Positions 17,708 through 26,583 of a stretch of DNA of 64,000 bases are shown here, piece after piece. Origin of the DNA: PFJX01 sp964542455 (GTDB taxonomy: Bacteria; Pseudomonadota; Gammaproteobacteria; Burkholderiales; Thiobacillaceae); NCBI GenBank assembly GCA_964542455.1, contig CAZIUC010000016.1, positions 1 through 64,000 of the forward strand. Direction: 5' to 3'. The position numbers were made by a program, and so were the translations under genes. The number at the start of each line of letters is the position of its first letter. The stretch's first letter is position 1. The notes beneath the pieces are model-generated. The model did no database searches and was not told the origin of the DNA. It worked only from the letters and a program-made list of their open reading frames with translations.

Positions 17708-18820
17708 ATGAAGCGAGTAGGTCTGATCGGTTGGCGCGGCATGGTGGGCTCGGTGCTCATGGGCCGGATGATGGAAGAACGGGATTTCGATCTTGTCGAT
17801 CCGGTGTTCTTCACTACCTCCAATGTCGGCGGCAAGGGACTGTCAATTGGCAAGGACGTCCCGCCCCTGAAGGATGCGATGTCCGTCGACGAACTGAAGG
17901 CGATGGACATCATCATCACCGCCCAGGGCGGCGATTACACCAAGGAGGTGTACCCGAAGCTGCGCGCGGCCGGCTGGAACGGCTACTGGATCGACGCCGC
18001 TTCCGCCCTGCGCATGAAGGATGAGGCCATCATCATTCTCGACCCGGTCAACAAGGACGTGATCAAGAACGGCATCTCTGGTGGCGTGAAGACTTATGTC
18101 GGCGGCAACTGCACGGTGTCGCTGATGCTCATGGCCATCGGCGGCCTGTTCGACGCCGGCCTGATCGAGTGGATTTCTCCCATGACCTACCAGGCCGCCT
18201 CGGGCGCCGGCGCGCGCAACATGCGCGAGTTGATCAAGCAGATGGGCGCGGTCCACGGCGAAGTGGCCGATCTGGTGGCCGACCCCGCTTCCGCTATCCT
18301 GGAAATCGACCGGAAGGTGGCCGATTACATCCGTTCCGACCGCTATCCGCTGGAAGCCTGGCCGGTGCCCCTGGCCGGCAACCTGATCCCCTGGATCGAC
18401 GTGGCCCTGGCTTCCGGCCAGTCCAAGGAAGAGTGGAAGGCGCAGGTGGAAGCCAACAAGATCCTCGGCCGTTCCGATAATCAAATTCCCATCGACGGTC
18501 TCTGCGTTCGCGTCGGCGCCATGCGCTGCCACTCCCAGGCGCTCACCATCAAGATGACCCGCGATGTGCCGCTGGACGAAATCCACGGCATCATCGCCGC
18601 GCATAACGACTGGGTGAAAGTGGTCCCCAACGACCGCGAAATCACCATGCGCGAACTGACCCCCGCCGCCGTCACCGGCACCCTCACCGTGCCGGTGGGG
18701 CGCATGCGCAAGCTCAACATGGGGCCGGAATATCTGACCGCGTTCACCGTTGGCGACCAGCTCCTTTGGGGCGCGGCCGAGCCGCTGCGCCGGATGCTGC
18801 GCATCCTGCTGGAGGCATGA
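17708..18820 (+). CDS. asd: Aspartate-semialdehyde dehydrogenase
   Basis: Asd reduces beta-aspartyl phosphate with NADPH to aspartate semialdehyde, the branch point to lysine, diaminopimelate, threonine and methionine. The 370-residue protein starts 'MKRVGLIGWRGMVGSVLM', carries catalytic Cys135 in 'GGNCTVSLM' and the substrate-binding 'RVGAMRCHSQALTIK' segment typical of the Gram-negative form. It is cytoplasmic. A catalytically dead paralogue starts one base after its stop. Confidence 0.97.
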   Translation: MKRVGLIGWRGMVGSVLMGRMMEERDFDLVDPVFFTTSNVGGKGLSIGKDVPPLKDAMSVDELKAMDIIITAQGGDYTKEVYPKLRAAGWNGYWIDAASALRMKDEAIIILDPVNKDVIKNGISGGVKTYVGGNCTVSLMLMAIGGLFDAGLIEWISPMTYQAASGAGARNMRELIKQMGAVHGEVADLVADPASAILEIDRKVADYIRSDRYPLEAWPVPLAGNLIPWIDVALASGQSKEEWKAQVEANKILGRSDNQIPIDGLCVRVGAMRCHSQALTIKMTRDVPLDEIHGIIAAHNDWVKVVPNDREITMRELTPAAVTGTLTVPVGRMRKLNMGPEYLTAFTVGDQLLWGAAEPLRRMLRILLEA

Positions 18821-18821
18821 G

Positions 18822-19748
18822 GTGAGGGATAACGTGGTTTCCCAGTTCGATCTTGCGGTTCTGGGCGCGGATGACCCCTTGGGAGAAGCTGTCCTGCGCT
18901 TGCTGGAAGAGCGCGAGGTTGCGGTCGGAAAGTTGTATCCGCTGACGCTGAATGACGTCGATACCACAGTCGCCTTCGCCGGCCAGGACTGGCCTTGCCT
19001 GACGGAGCAGGAATTCGACTTCAACCTGGCGCAGGCGCTGGTCGTCGCGACCCGCGCCTCTGCCGCCCGGCAACTGGCCGCCGAGGCGCTCACCGTGCGG
19101 CCGGCCATGCCGGTGATCGATGTGGCGGGGGTCGATCCAGCCCCCGCCGTCGTTGTGGCGCGCGTGCTCAGGGTGATCGATGCCTTGGCCGGCGTGCATG
19201 GCGCGGAAGCCTTCGTCACCCTGTCCGTGGCGATAGCCGGCAAGGTCGGTGTTGATGAGTTGTCCAACCAGACACGCGGCTTGTTCAATCTGGATAGCCC
19301 GGACCCCGAGATATTTCCGCTGCAGATAGCCTTCAATCTGATGCCGCTGCCGGACCAGGTGTATGACGCAAAATTGGCCGAGGCCACCGGCCGTTTGCTG
19401 GGAAAGTCGATCGAGATCGGCTACAGCAGCATTCAAGCGCCGATGTTCTTCGGCGCCGCCGTCATGCTGCATGTTCGTGCCGCACAGACAGTGGACCTGG
19501 AAGTGCTGCGTCTGGCGTTGACCCGTGCCGAAGGCATTACCCTGATGGAAAGCGATTTGCCCGCCGGCATACCGACACCGGCCACCGACGCGGCGGATAG
19601 CGATGACGTGTTCATCGGTCGCATCCAGATCACGGAAAACCATCTCAAATTCTGGCTGGTCTTCGACCCACTGCGCCTGGAGGCCGCGCAGATCGTGGGG
19701 GTCGTGGAAAATTGGATTGATAAGCCGACAAATTCGATGCTAACGTGA
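18822..19748 (+). CDS. usg: Asd paralogue lacking the catalytic cysteine (Usg-like)
   Basis: The 308-residue protein is a diverged aspartate-semialdehyde-dehydrogenase-like protein. The N-terminus 'FDLAVLGADDPLGEAVLRLLEE' mimics the nucleotide-binding fold, and 'FNLMPLPDQVYDAKLAEATG' and 'IEIGYSSIQAPMFFGAAVML' match the C-terminal domain, but the 'GGNC' active-site motif is absent. It corresponds to the Usg-type paralogue found near truA in many proteobacteria. The GTG start at 18822 is chosen because GGAGG at 18811-18815 lies at good distance; the frame upstream is inside asd. Enzymatic activity is unlikely; a structural or regulatory role is inferred. Confidence 0.8.
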   Translation: MRDNVVSQFDLAVLGADDPLGEAVLRLLEEREVAVGKLYPLTLNDVDTTVAFAGQDWPCLTEQEFDFNLAQALVVATRASAARQLAAEALTVRPAMPVIDVAGVDPAPAVVVARVLRVIDALAGVHGAEAFVTLSVAIAGKVGVDELSNQTRGLFNLDSPDPEIFPLQIAFNLMPLPDQVYDAKLAEATGRLLGKSIEIGYSSIQAPMFFGAAVMLHVRAAQTVDLEVLRLALTRAEGITLMESDLPAGIPTPATDAADSDDVFIGRIQITENHLKFWLVFDPLRLEAAQIVGVVENWIDKPTNSMLT

Positions 19749-19863
19749 GTCTTCCTTCAAATAGTGCGCATAACCCCATGAGAGACTTCAATAAATCGCG
19801 TGGAATCAGGTTGTTGGCGCATGCCATTGCAGCATAAGGGTCAGAGGACATAAGGGCGGAGAG

Positions 19864-22701
19864 ATGCGTAAAACCATGAAAATCAGCGGGTTGTTGTGGG
19901 CATTGCTGTTTGCGGTGGGTGGCGCGGAAGCCGCCGGACTGGGCAAACTCAGCGTCCAGTCCGCGCTGGGCCAGCCGCTCAAGGCCGAGATCGAACTGCT
20001 CTCAGTCAACAAGGATGAACTCCCCGGAATCAGCGCTCGTCTCGCGGGAGCGGACGCCTTCAGGCAGGCGCGCATCGATCGAACCGAGGCGCTCGCCACC
20101 TTGCGCTTCAGCGTGGATCAGCGCGCGAATGGGCAGCCGGTCATTCGTGTCAGTTCCAGCGTGCCTATCGCAGATCCGTTTCTGGATATGCTGATCGAGG
20201 TCAACTGGAATTCCGGTCGCCTCTTGCGTGAATACACCGTCCTGCTGGATCCGCCGGTCGAAGCCAGAGCGCCGGCCCCGATCCAGACCGTCACCGCTCC
20301 CGAGGCGGCGCGCCCGGCGCAGTCAGCCACCGCGCCCGCGCCCGCGCCGGAACGCAAGGCTGTCACGGAACCCGCCCGACCCAGGGTGCCGGAAGCGCCC
20401 CCCCCCCGTAAGCCCAAGCGCTATGGCCCGGTCCAGAGCGGCGAGACGTTGCGTGGCATCGCGGGCAAGGTGAAGCAGGACGGCGTGACCCTCGAACAGA
20501 TGATGGTCGGCCTCTATCAGGCCAACCGGGATGCATTTTTCGCGGACAACGTGAACCGTCTCAAGCGCGGCCAGGTACTCAATGTGCCGGACGCGGAAAC
20601 GGTTCAACTCCAGATTTCGCCCGCTCAGGCCGCCCGCACCCTGCAAAGCCATGCCGCCGACTGGCATGCCTACCGCAGGAAAATCGCGGAAATGGCGGAG
20701 GAAGCGCCGGTTGCCAAGGCGCCGGAAGCCGCCGCCGGCAAACTTGTGGCCAAAACCGAGGAGAAGGCTCCACCCGCGGCCGCCGCGCCCAGGGACATGC
20801 TCAAGCTTTCCAAGGGTGAGCCCGGTGTCGCCGGGCGACCGGACGGCAAGGTTCAGGAAAAGCTGCACGCGCTGGAAGAAGAACTGGCCTCCAGAGGGCG
20901 CGCCCTGCAGGAAGCGCAAGACCGGGTCGGGCAACTCGAGCGCACCGTGCGCGATATGCAGAAGTTGCTCGAACTCAAGGCACAGGAAGCCGCCAAAGCA
21001 GCACCCGCCGCGGCGCCCGCCGCACCGGTTCCAGCGCCTGTGGCGGAAGTGCGCGAGGCGGCACCGGTACCCGCCGCACCGCCGCCCGTAGTGGCGGCGA
21101 AACCCGCTCCCGCGCCCGTGGTATTGCCGGAACCGGTGCAGCAGTCGAGTTCCAGCTGGATTTCCACATTCATCCGCAATCCACTCTACATTGGTGGCAT
21201 TGTCGCGGCTGTGCTGCTGTCCGTACTGCTGTGGATGATGATGGTGGGCAGTCGCCGCCGCCAGGGACTCAACAAGTTTGAAGACAGCATCATGACCGGC
21301 GGGGAATTCAAGAACAACGCCGTGTTCAATTCAGCTTCCTCCGGCTTGTCCAATGCCGGTGCCGGCGCCAATACCGAAGGCAGCATGTTGCTGACCGATT
21401 TCAGCCGCCTTGGGCTGGGTGCGATCGATACCCATGAGGTAGACCCCATCGCCGAAGCAGAGGTCTACATGGCTTATGGGCGCGATGCCCAAGCCGAGGA
21501 GATACTCAAGGAAGCGCTGAACAAAGATCCCAACCGCCACGAAATCGCTCTCAAGCTGCTGGAAATCTACGCCGCGCGCAAGGACACCCTGGCCTTCGAA
21601 ACGATTGCGAGCGAGCTATACGCCGGCATGGGTGGGCAGGGAACGCCGGTCTGGCAACGCGCCGCCGAGATGGGGCGCAGCATCGATCCGTCCAATCCGC
21701 TATATCGGGCAACCGTTTCTGATGTGCCAGCGACACCCCCATTCGCGCGTAAATCAAATGATCGGCCAGTTGCTCCTGTGCTCGCCACAGCCGTGGCGCC
21801 TCATGACGATTTCCCGCAGGATCCGGGTGAGGTGGATGACTGGAATACCCCGGCACCTTCCATGGGGAGTGATGATGATTTCGATATTCCGGCCCCTGCC
21901 CCTGAAGGGTTCGCTCCTGTGCGGCAAGCTCCCAAGCAGGAGTCCTTCACCGCAGCCGTCGCGAAAGATGATTTTGCGCTGGAGTTCGAGTCTACCGTAG
22001 CCGCTCCGGCCCCCCCCGCCGCGGCGGAGCCCATGTCGTTTGCTGAAGAGGATTTGGGCTGGGATATACCGTCAACCCCGACCCCCGGACAGGAGCCCGA
22101 GCCGGAGATGGAGACGGAGTCCGAGTTTGAAGCCCAAGTGGCAAGCGAACCTCCAGCCTGGCAAGAAGCAGATATGGAGTTCGAAGCCTCACCGGTTTTC
22201 GATGAGGCTTCCGAGCCGATCGAGGAGATCGAGTCTCCTCCGGTGCTCGATCTTTCCGGGATCGATCTTGAACTGGAGACCGAACCCGACGCTCCCACCT
22301 CCACTGAAATGGAACCAACGTTCGAGATACCGGCTCCCGTCGAGCCTGAGGAAGCCGAAGCGGAGGTCGCCGCGTTCGCGCCCGTGGATGACTTTGCTGC
22401 CGATGTGGTCGAGGAGTTTGCCTCCGTAGCCGACTCCGAGCCCACCCCCATGGCTGAGCCCTCACCCGCCCCCGCGGTCGAGCCGGAACCAGAAATGCCA
22501 CCCGTGGCCGCCACGCCACTGGCCGAAGAACCTGCCGATCCCGAGTTGTGGGAAGAGGTGAACACCAAGCTTGATTTGGCGCGTGCCTACCTGGAAATGG
22601 GCGACAAGGAAGGTGCTCGTGAAATCCTCCAGGAAGTGCTGGGCGAGGGTGATGCGCCGCAGAAGGCCGATGCCGACAAGTTGTTGGCCGAGGCGGCATA
22701 A
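19864..22701 (+). CDS. fimV: FimV-like pilus assembly / polar hub protein
   Basis: The 945-residue protein has a signal peptide (about 1-24, ending 'GGAEA'), the FimV N-terminal region beginning 'AGLGKLSVQSALGQPLKAEI', a LysM-like peptidoglycan-binding domain (about 185-245, 'YGPVQSGETLRGIAGKVKQD'), a coiled coil (about 325-380), a transmembrane helix (about 441-460), a long acidic repeat-like cytoplasmic region and the short C-terminal FimV domain ('LDLARAYLEMGDKEGAREIL', near residue 900). In Pseudomonas FimV organises type IV pilus and chemosensory proteins at the pole. ATG at 19864 follows a GGAG-type site; Met at 19876 is an alternative. It is conserved between asd and truA in betaproteobacteria. 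Confidence 0.92.
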   Translation: MRKTMKISGLLWALLFAVGGAEAAGLGKLSVQSALGQPLKAEIELLSVNKDELPGISARLAGADAFRQARIDRTEALATLRFSVDQRANGQPVIRVSSSVPIADPFLDMLIEVNWNSGRLLREYTVLLDPPVEARAPAPIQTVTAPEAARPAQSATAPAPAPERKAVTEPARPRVPEAPPPRKPKRYGPVQSGETLRGIAGKVKQDGVTLEQMMVGLYQANRDAFFADNVNRLKRGQVLNVPDAETVQLQISPAQAARTLQSHAADWHAYRRKIAEMAEEAPVAKAPEAAAGKLVAKTEEKAPPAAAAPRDMLKLSKGEPGVAGRPDGKVQEKLHALEEELASRGRALQEAQDRVGQLERTVRDMQKLLELKAQEAAKAAPAAAPAAPVPAPVAEVREAAPVPAAPPPVVAAKPAPAPVVLPEPVQQSSSSWISTFIRNPLYIGGIVAAVLLSVLLWMMMVGSRRRQGLNKFEDSIMTGGEFKNNAVFNSASSGLSNAGAGANTEGSMLLTDFSRLGLGAIDTHEVDPIAEAEVYMAYGRDAQAEEILKEALNKDPNRHEIALKLLEIYAARKDTLAFETIASELYAGMGGQGTPVWQRAAEMGRSIDPSNPLYRATVSDVPATPPFARKSNDRPVAPVLATAVAPHDDFPQDPGEVDDWNTPAPSMGSDDDFDIPAPAPEGFAPVRQAPKQESFTAAVAKDDFALEFESTVAAPAPPAAAEPMSFAEEDLGWDIPSTPTPGQEPEPEMETESEFEAQVASEPPAWQEADMEFEASPVFDEASEPIEEIESPPVLDLSGIDLELETEPDAPTSTEMEPTFEIPAPVEPEEAEAEVAAFAPVDDFAADVVEEFASVADSEPTPMAEPSPAPAVEPEPEMPPVAATPLAEEPADPELWEEVNTKLDLARAYLEMGDKEGAREILQEVLGEGDAPQKADADKLLAEAA

Positions 22702-22704
22702 GGG

Positions 22705-23313
22705 GTGTTCGTTGGCAAACCCACGCATCCGGCAAGTCGCATTCTGATCTACCTCCTGGCAGCCCTGGCAATCCCGGGGCTGCCTTTTTTTCTGCTGCCA
22801 CCATTGCTTTTGTTGGTCCTGCTCGTCGATTCCCCGCGCCAGCCCTGGCGCCTGGTCTGGCGCACACGCTGGCTGTTGCTGGTGTTGTTCCTGGGATATG
22901 CCTACAGCCTGCCGGGTGAACCTGCCTTGGCCTGGCTGGGCACAGTTTCGCCGACTCAGGAAGGCCTCGTGCGCGGCGGCCTGCAGACTTTGCGTCTGCT
23001 GGTGCTCCTGCTCTGGCTGGATGTGCTGGTGCTGAGTCTGCCTACCGCGGCACTGATGGCCGGTGTCTACACGCTTTTGCGGCCCTTCGTTTCGCTCGGC
23101 CTGGAGGTGGAACGCGCCGCCCTGCGGCTTGGGCTGACCCTGCGCGCCATCGAAGGTCTGGAACGCGGGCGTGGCAATCTGCGCCGTTTGTTCGGCGAGG
23201 AATTGGGCGCCGATTTGCCGACCACGGTGCATCTCGATGTCCAGCCCATGCGCCTACGCGACCTGGCGTTGCCCACTTTCATTGCGGCCCTGTTGCTATG
23301 GTTCAGCGCATAG
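22705..23313 (+). CDS. CbiQ/EcfT-like membrane protein
   Basis: The 202-residue inner-membrane protein has about five hydrophobic segments and a cytoplasmic loop with 'ALRLGLTLRAIEGLERGRGN', similar to the coupling helices of EcfT/CbiQ transmembrane proteins of energy-coupling-factor transporters. No ATPase or substrate-binding component is encoded nearby, so the transporter assignment is uncertain. The start is probably the GTG at 22705, just after the fimV stop, because no ATG fits; the end overlaps truA by 16 bases. Conservation between fimV and truA in related bacteria would support a real gene. Confidence 0.72.
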   Translation: MFVGKPTHPASRILIYLLAALAIPGLPFFLLPPLLLLVLLVDSPRQPWRLVWRTRWLLLVLFLGYAYSLPGEPALAWLGTVSPTQEGLVRGGLQTLRLLVLLLWLDVLVLSLPTAALMAGVYTLLRPFVSLGLEVERAALRLGLTLRAIEGLERGRGNLRRLFGEELGADLPTTVHLDVQPMRLRDLALPTFIAALLLWFSA

Positions 23314-24077
23314 CTTTGGGTCTGGAATACGACGGCCGCGCCTTCCATGGCTGGCAGACCCAGCCTGATGGCAACACCGTGCAGGACCACCTGGAGCGCG
23401 CGCTTACCGTGATCCATGGCGCCCCGGTGCGCACAGTGACGGCGGGGCGTACCGACGCCGGCGTCCATGCCAGCGCTCAAGTCGCGCATTTCGATGCCCA
23501 CAATTCTCGACCGCTGCAAGCCTGGGTACGCGGCGTCAACGCGCATCTGCCGGACAGCGTTTCGGTCTTGTGGGCGCGCGTGGTGACGGAGGATTTCAGC
23601 GCCCGTTTTTCCGCGCGGGAGCGGCTCTATCGTTATTTCCTGCTCAACCGCCCGGTGCGTCCCGCCCTGCTGGCCGGGCGGGTGGGCTGGATGCACGGGG
23701 AGATCGACGAAGCAGCGATGAATGTCGCCGCCGCTTACCTGATCGGTACCCACGATTTCTCCGCTTTCCGCGCCGCCGAATGCCAAGCGAACAGCCCCAT
23801 CCGTGAACTGCGCGAGGCCAGCGTCACGCGCGAAGGCGAGATGTTGACCTTCCAGTTCCGCGCCAATGCCTTTCTCCACCACCAGGTGCGCAACATGGTC
23901 GGTGGCCTGCTCCGCGTCGGACTGGGGAGGCGCCCGCCGGAATGGCTGGCGGAAGTGCTCGAAGGCCGTGATCGCACCCGCGCCGCCGCCACCTTCGCGC
24001 CGGACGGCCTTTACCTGGCGGGCGTGCGCTACGATCCGTGTTACGAATTGCCTGAGCCCGCTTCTCCCTGGCCGTAG
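23298..24077 (+). CDS. truA: tRNA pseudouridine(38-40) synthase
   Basis: TruA converts uridines 38-40 of the tRNA anticodon stem to pseudouridine. The 259-residue protein begins 'MVQRIALGLEYDGRAFHGWQ' and carries the catalytic aspartate in 'TAGRTDAGVHA' (about residue 53), with 'FLHHQVRNMVGGLL' in the C-terminal half. It starts inside the CbiQ-like gene (16-base overlap). Its stop codon TAG is the first part of a dispersed repeat (family D), matching the end of the lipoprotein gene at 42304. Confidence 0.95.
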   Translation: MVQRIALGLEYDGRAFHGWQTQPDGNTVQDHLERALTVIHGAPVRTVTAGRTDAGVHASAQVAHFDAHNSRPLQAWVRGVNAHLPDSVSVLWARVVTEDFSARFSARERLYRYFLLNRPVRPALLAGRVGWMHGEIDEAAMNVAAAYLIGTHDFSAFRAAECQANSPIRELREASVTREGEMLTFQFRANAFLHHQVRNMVGGLLRVGLGRRPPEWLAEVLEGRDRTRAAATFAPDGLYLAGVRYDPCYELPEPASPWP

Positions 24078-24142
24078 GTCAGGTTGCGGCTTTATCGCTA
24101 CCTGACGATCCCAAGCGCCGGGTAGCCTTCGGCAACCTGACC
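24074..24142 (+). repeat. Dispersed repeat (family D) between truA and trpF
   Basis: The sequence starts in the truA stop ('gtaggtcaggttgcggctt') and contains an inverted copy 'gcaacctgacc' at 24132-24142. Twenty-six bases from 24071 to 24096 occur exactly, in reverse orientation, at 42285-42310. A related piece (tcaggtagcgata.agcc) is at 42128-42145. It could fold as a hairpin between truA and the trp genes. Confidence 0.7.
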
Positions 24143-24165
24143 CATACTTCTCACGCCGTAACCAT

Positions 24166-24798
24166 ATGACCCGAGTAAAAATCTGCGGCATCACCCGCGT
24201 CGAAGATGGTCTCCATGCCGCCCAGGCCGGAGCCGATGCCATCGGCCTGGTTTTCGTCGGCAAAAGCCCGCGCCATGTCACGCCGCATCAGGCGCGCGAG
24301 ATCGCCCGCGCGTTGCCGCCCTTCGTTTCCACCGTCGCCCTGTTCGTCAATCCAACGGCCGCTGAAGTGGAAGCCGTATTGAAAACCGTGCGCCCGGATG
24401 TCCTGCAATTTCACGGCGAGGAAACGGCGGATTTCTGCCGCGCTTTCGGCGTGCCTTATCTCAAGGCCTTCCGGGTAAGGCCGGGAGCCGATTTGCTACA
24501 ATCCGCCGCCTCCTATGCCGACGCTCAGGGCTGGTTGCTGGATGCCTGGAGCGAGGCGGCGCATGGCGGCACCGGCGAACGTTTCGACTGGGATCTGATT
24601 CCCCGTGATTTGCCCAGGCCGATGCTGCTGGCCGGTGGTCTGACCCCCGACAACGTGGCCGCGGCCGTTTACATGGTTCGCCCCTGGGCGGTGGATGTCA
24701 GCAGTGGCGTGGAATCGAGCAAGGGAATCAAGGACGCGGCGAAAATCGCCGCCTTCATCAAGGAAATCAGAAATGCACATGTCGCAGTTGGAATATAA
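24166..24798 (+). CDS. trpF: Phosphoribosylanthranilate isomerase
   Basis: TrpF isomerises N-(5-phosphoribosyl)anthranilate in tryptophan synthesis. The 210-residue TIM-barrel protein starts 'MTRVKICGITRVEDGLHAA' with the catalytic Cys7 in 'KICGIT', and has 'LQFHGEE' and the phosphate-binding 'LAGGLTPDNVAAAV' and 'VDVSSGVESSKGIKD' loops. It opens the trpF-trpB-trpA segment and its end overlaps trpB by 26 bases, so the two are translationally linked. No attenuator or TrpR-like leader is evident upstream; only a dispersed repeat fills the gap to truA. Confidence 0.96.
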   Translation: MTRVKICGITRVEDGLHAAQAGADAIGLVFVGKSPRHVTPHQAREIARALPPFVSTVALFVNPTAAEVEAVLKTVRPDVLQFHGEETADFCRAFGVPYLKAFRVRPGADLLQSAASYADAQGWLLDAWSEAAHGGTGERFDWDLIPRDLPRPMLLAGGLTPDNVAAAVYMVRPWAVDVSSGVESSKGIKDAAKIAAFIKEIRNAHVAVGI

Positions 24799-25984
24799 GC
24801 AGCCCGATACCCGTGGCCACTTCGGCCCCTATGGTGGCGTCTTCGTCGCCGAGACCCTGATGGCCGCGCTGGACGAACTCAAGCAGGAATACGAGGCCGC
24901 CCGCCACGACCCCGATTTCCTGGCTGAATTCCATCACGAACTGCGCCATTACGTCGGCCGCCCCAGTCCCATCTATCATGCCAAACGCTGGTCGGAAATC
25001 CTCGGCGGCGCGCAGATCTACCTCAAGCGCGAAGACCTCAACCACACTGGCGCGCACAAGATCAACAACACCATCGGCCAGGCCTTGTTGGCCCGGCGCA
25101 TGGGCAAGAAACGGGTGATCGCGGAAACCGGCGCCGGCCAGCATGGCGTCGCCTCCGCCACCGTCGCCGCCCGCTACGGCATGGAATGCGTGGTCTATAT
25201 GGGCGCCGAGGATGTCATCCGCCAGTCGCCCAACGTGTTCCGCATGAAGCTGCTCGGCGCCAAGGTGGTGGCGGTCGAATCCGGCTCCAGGACGCTGAAG
25301 GACGCGCTCAACGAAGCCATGCGCGACTGGGTCACCAACGTCGAATCCACCTTCTACATCCTCGGCACCGCCGCCGGCCCGCACCCGTACCCGATGCTGG
25401 TGCGCGACTTCCAGTGCGTGATCGGCGAGGAATCCAAGGTGCAAATGGCCGAAATGCTCGGCCGCCAGCCGGATGCCGTCATCGCCTGCGTCGGCGGCGG
25501 CTCCAACGCCATCGGCATCTTCCATCCCTACATTTCGGTCGAGGGCGTGCGCCTGATCGGCGTCGAGGCCGGCGGCCACGGCATCAGTAGCGGCCAACAC
25601 GCGGCCCCGTTGAACGCCGGCACGCCCGGTGTGCTGCACGGTTTCCGTTCCTACCTGATGCAGGACGCCAACGGCCAGGTCATCGAAACCCACTCGGTCT
25701 CCGCCGGCCTCGACTATCCCGGAGTCGGCCCGGAACACAGCTACCTCAAGGACATCGGCCGCGCCGAATATGTCGCCATCAACGACGATGAAGCCCTCGC
25801 CGCGTTCCACAACCTGTGCCGTTTCGAGGGCATCATCCCCGCCCTGGAATCCAGCCACGCCCTCGCCCATGCCGCCAAGATCGCGCCGACCATGGACAAG
25901 GACCAGATCCTGCTGGTGAACCTGTCCGGGCGGGGGGACAAGGACATCAATACGGTGGCGAAGCTGGCGGGTATTGAGTTGTAA
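24773..25984 (+). CDS. trpB: Tryptophan synthase beta chain
   Basis: TrpB condenses indole with serine using pyridoxal phosphate, in complex with TrpA. The 403-residue protein has the PLP-binding Lys96 in 'NHTGAHKINN', the phosphate-binding 'CVGGGSNAIGIF' and 'GPYGGVFVAETLM' near the N-terminus. The ATG at 24773 has an AGGAAA-type ribosome site; a second ATG lies six bases on. Either start overlaps trpF. Unusually, trpA does not follow directly: a hicA-hicB-hicB-like-mrr block of 1.7 kb lies between. Confidence 0.96.
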   Translation: MHMSQLEYKQPDTRGHFGPYGGVFVAETLMAALDELKQEYEAARHDPDFLAEFHHELRHYVGRPSPIYHAKRWSEILGGAQIYLKREDLNHTGAHKINNTIGQALLARRMGKKRVIAETGAGQHGVASATVAARYGMECVVYMGAEDVIRQSPNVFRMKLLGAKVVAVESGSRTLKDALNEAMRDWVTNVESTFYILGTAAGPHPYPMLVRDFQCVIGEESKVQMAEMLGRQPDAVIACVGGGSNAIGIFHPYISVEGVRLIGVEAGGHGISSGQHAAPLNAGTPGVLHGFRSYLMQDANGQVIETHSVSAGLDYPGVGPEHSYLKDIGRAEYVAINDDEALAAFHNLCRFEGIIPALESSHALAHAAKIAPTMDKDQILLVNLSGRGDKDINTVAKLAGIEL

Positions 25985-26006
25985 GTAATATCAATATTGA
26001 TACTTA
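25983..26006. promoter_or_regulatory. AT-rich palindrome, possible HicB operator
   Basis: The perfect palindrome TATCAATATTGATA (25989-26002) lies within a longer imperfect one and ends four bases before the hicA ATG. It stands out in this GC-rich region. HicB antitoxins commonly repress their own operon by binding such sites, so it is a good candidate operator and promoter element for the inserted block. Confidence 0.5.
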
Positions 26007-26264
26007 ATGGCTAAAATCGACGACATCCTGGCCGGGATGCGGAAGAACCCGCAGGGTGTTCGATTCTCGGACTTGACCAAGGTTTGCGACCATTTCTTTG
26101 GCGAAGCTCGCCAGCTTGGCACCAGCCATCGGGTTTATCGGACTCCTTGGCCGGGCGATCCGAGAGTGAATGTTCAGATGGGCGAGGGCGAAAAGGCCAA
26201 GGCCTATCAGGTCAGGCAGGTATTGCTGGCAATTACCAAGTTGAAGGGCGTGCAAGATGATTAA
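26007..26264 (+). CDS. hicA: HicA family toxin
   Basis: The 85-residue protein matches the HicA family: a small double-stranded-RNA-binding-like fold with the active-site histidine, here His41 in 'GTSHRVYRTPW', and a C-terminal 'AYQVRQVLLAITKL' helix. HicA toxins are mRNA interferases that stop translation until neutralised by HicB. It begins 22 bases after trpB, behind an AT-rich palindrome, and overlaps hicB by eight bases. Confidence 0.82.
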   Translation: MAKIDDILAGMRKNPQGVRFSDLTKVCDHFFGEARQLGTSHRVYRTPWPGDPRVNVQMGEGEKAKAYQVRQVLLAITKLKGVQDD

Positions 26265-26583
26265 TTCCGACCACTACACCTACCGTGTCACCTGGTCCGA
26301 GGAGGACGGTGAATATGTCGGTTTGTGCGCCGAATTCCCGAGCCTTTCCCATCTTGCAGCGACGCGCGGCGAAGCGTTGGAAGGTGTTTCCGCGCTGGTG
26401 CGCGATGTAGTGGCCGACCTTGCCGCGAATGGCGAACCCGTCCCGGAACCTCTGGCCGAGCGCCGCTTCAGCGGAAAATTCATGGTTCGTGTGCCTCCGG
26501 AGTTACACCGTTCGCTTGCCACACGGGCTGCGGAAGAAGGCGTCAGCCTCAATCGATATGTCAGCTCCAGGTTGGTAGGGTGA
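26257..26583 (+). CDS. hicB: HicB family antitoxin
   Basis: The 108-residue protein has the HicB partial RNase H-like fold ('YRVTWSEEDGEYVGLCAEFPSL', about 8-70) and a C-terminal ribbon-helix-helix-like segment ('GKFMVRVPPELHRSLATRA ... SLNRYVSSRL', about 75-107) suited to DNA binding. It would neutralise HicA and repress the operon. It overlaps hicA by eight bases and shares one base with the next gene (TGATG). Confidence 0.88.
   Translation: MINSDHYTYRVTWSEEDGEYVGLCAEFPSLSHLAATRGEALEGVSALVRDVVADLAANGEPVPEPLAERRFSGKFMVRVPPELHRSLATRAAEEGVSLNRYVSSRLVG

Noticed and set aside
17843..19387. Minus-strand open frame of 514 codons across asd and its paralogue
   Set aside because: Spans two real plus-strand genes and their junction, and has no recognisable domain.
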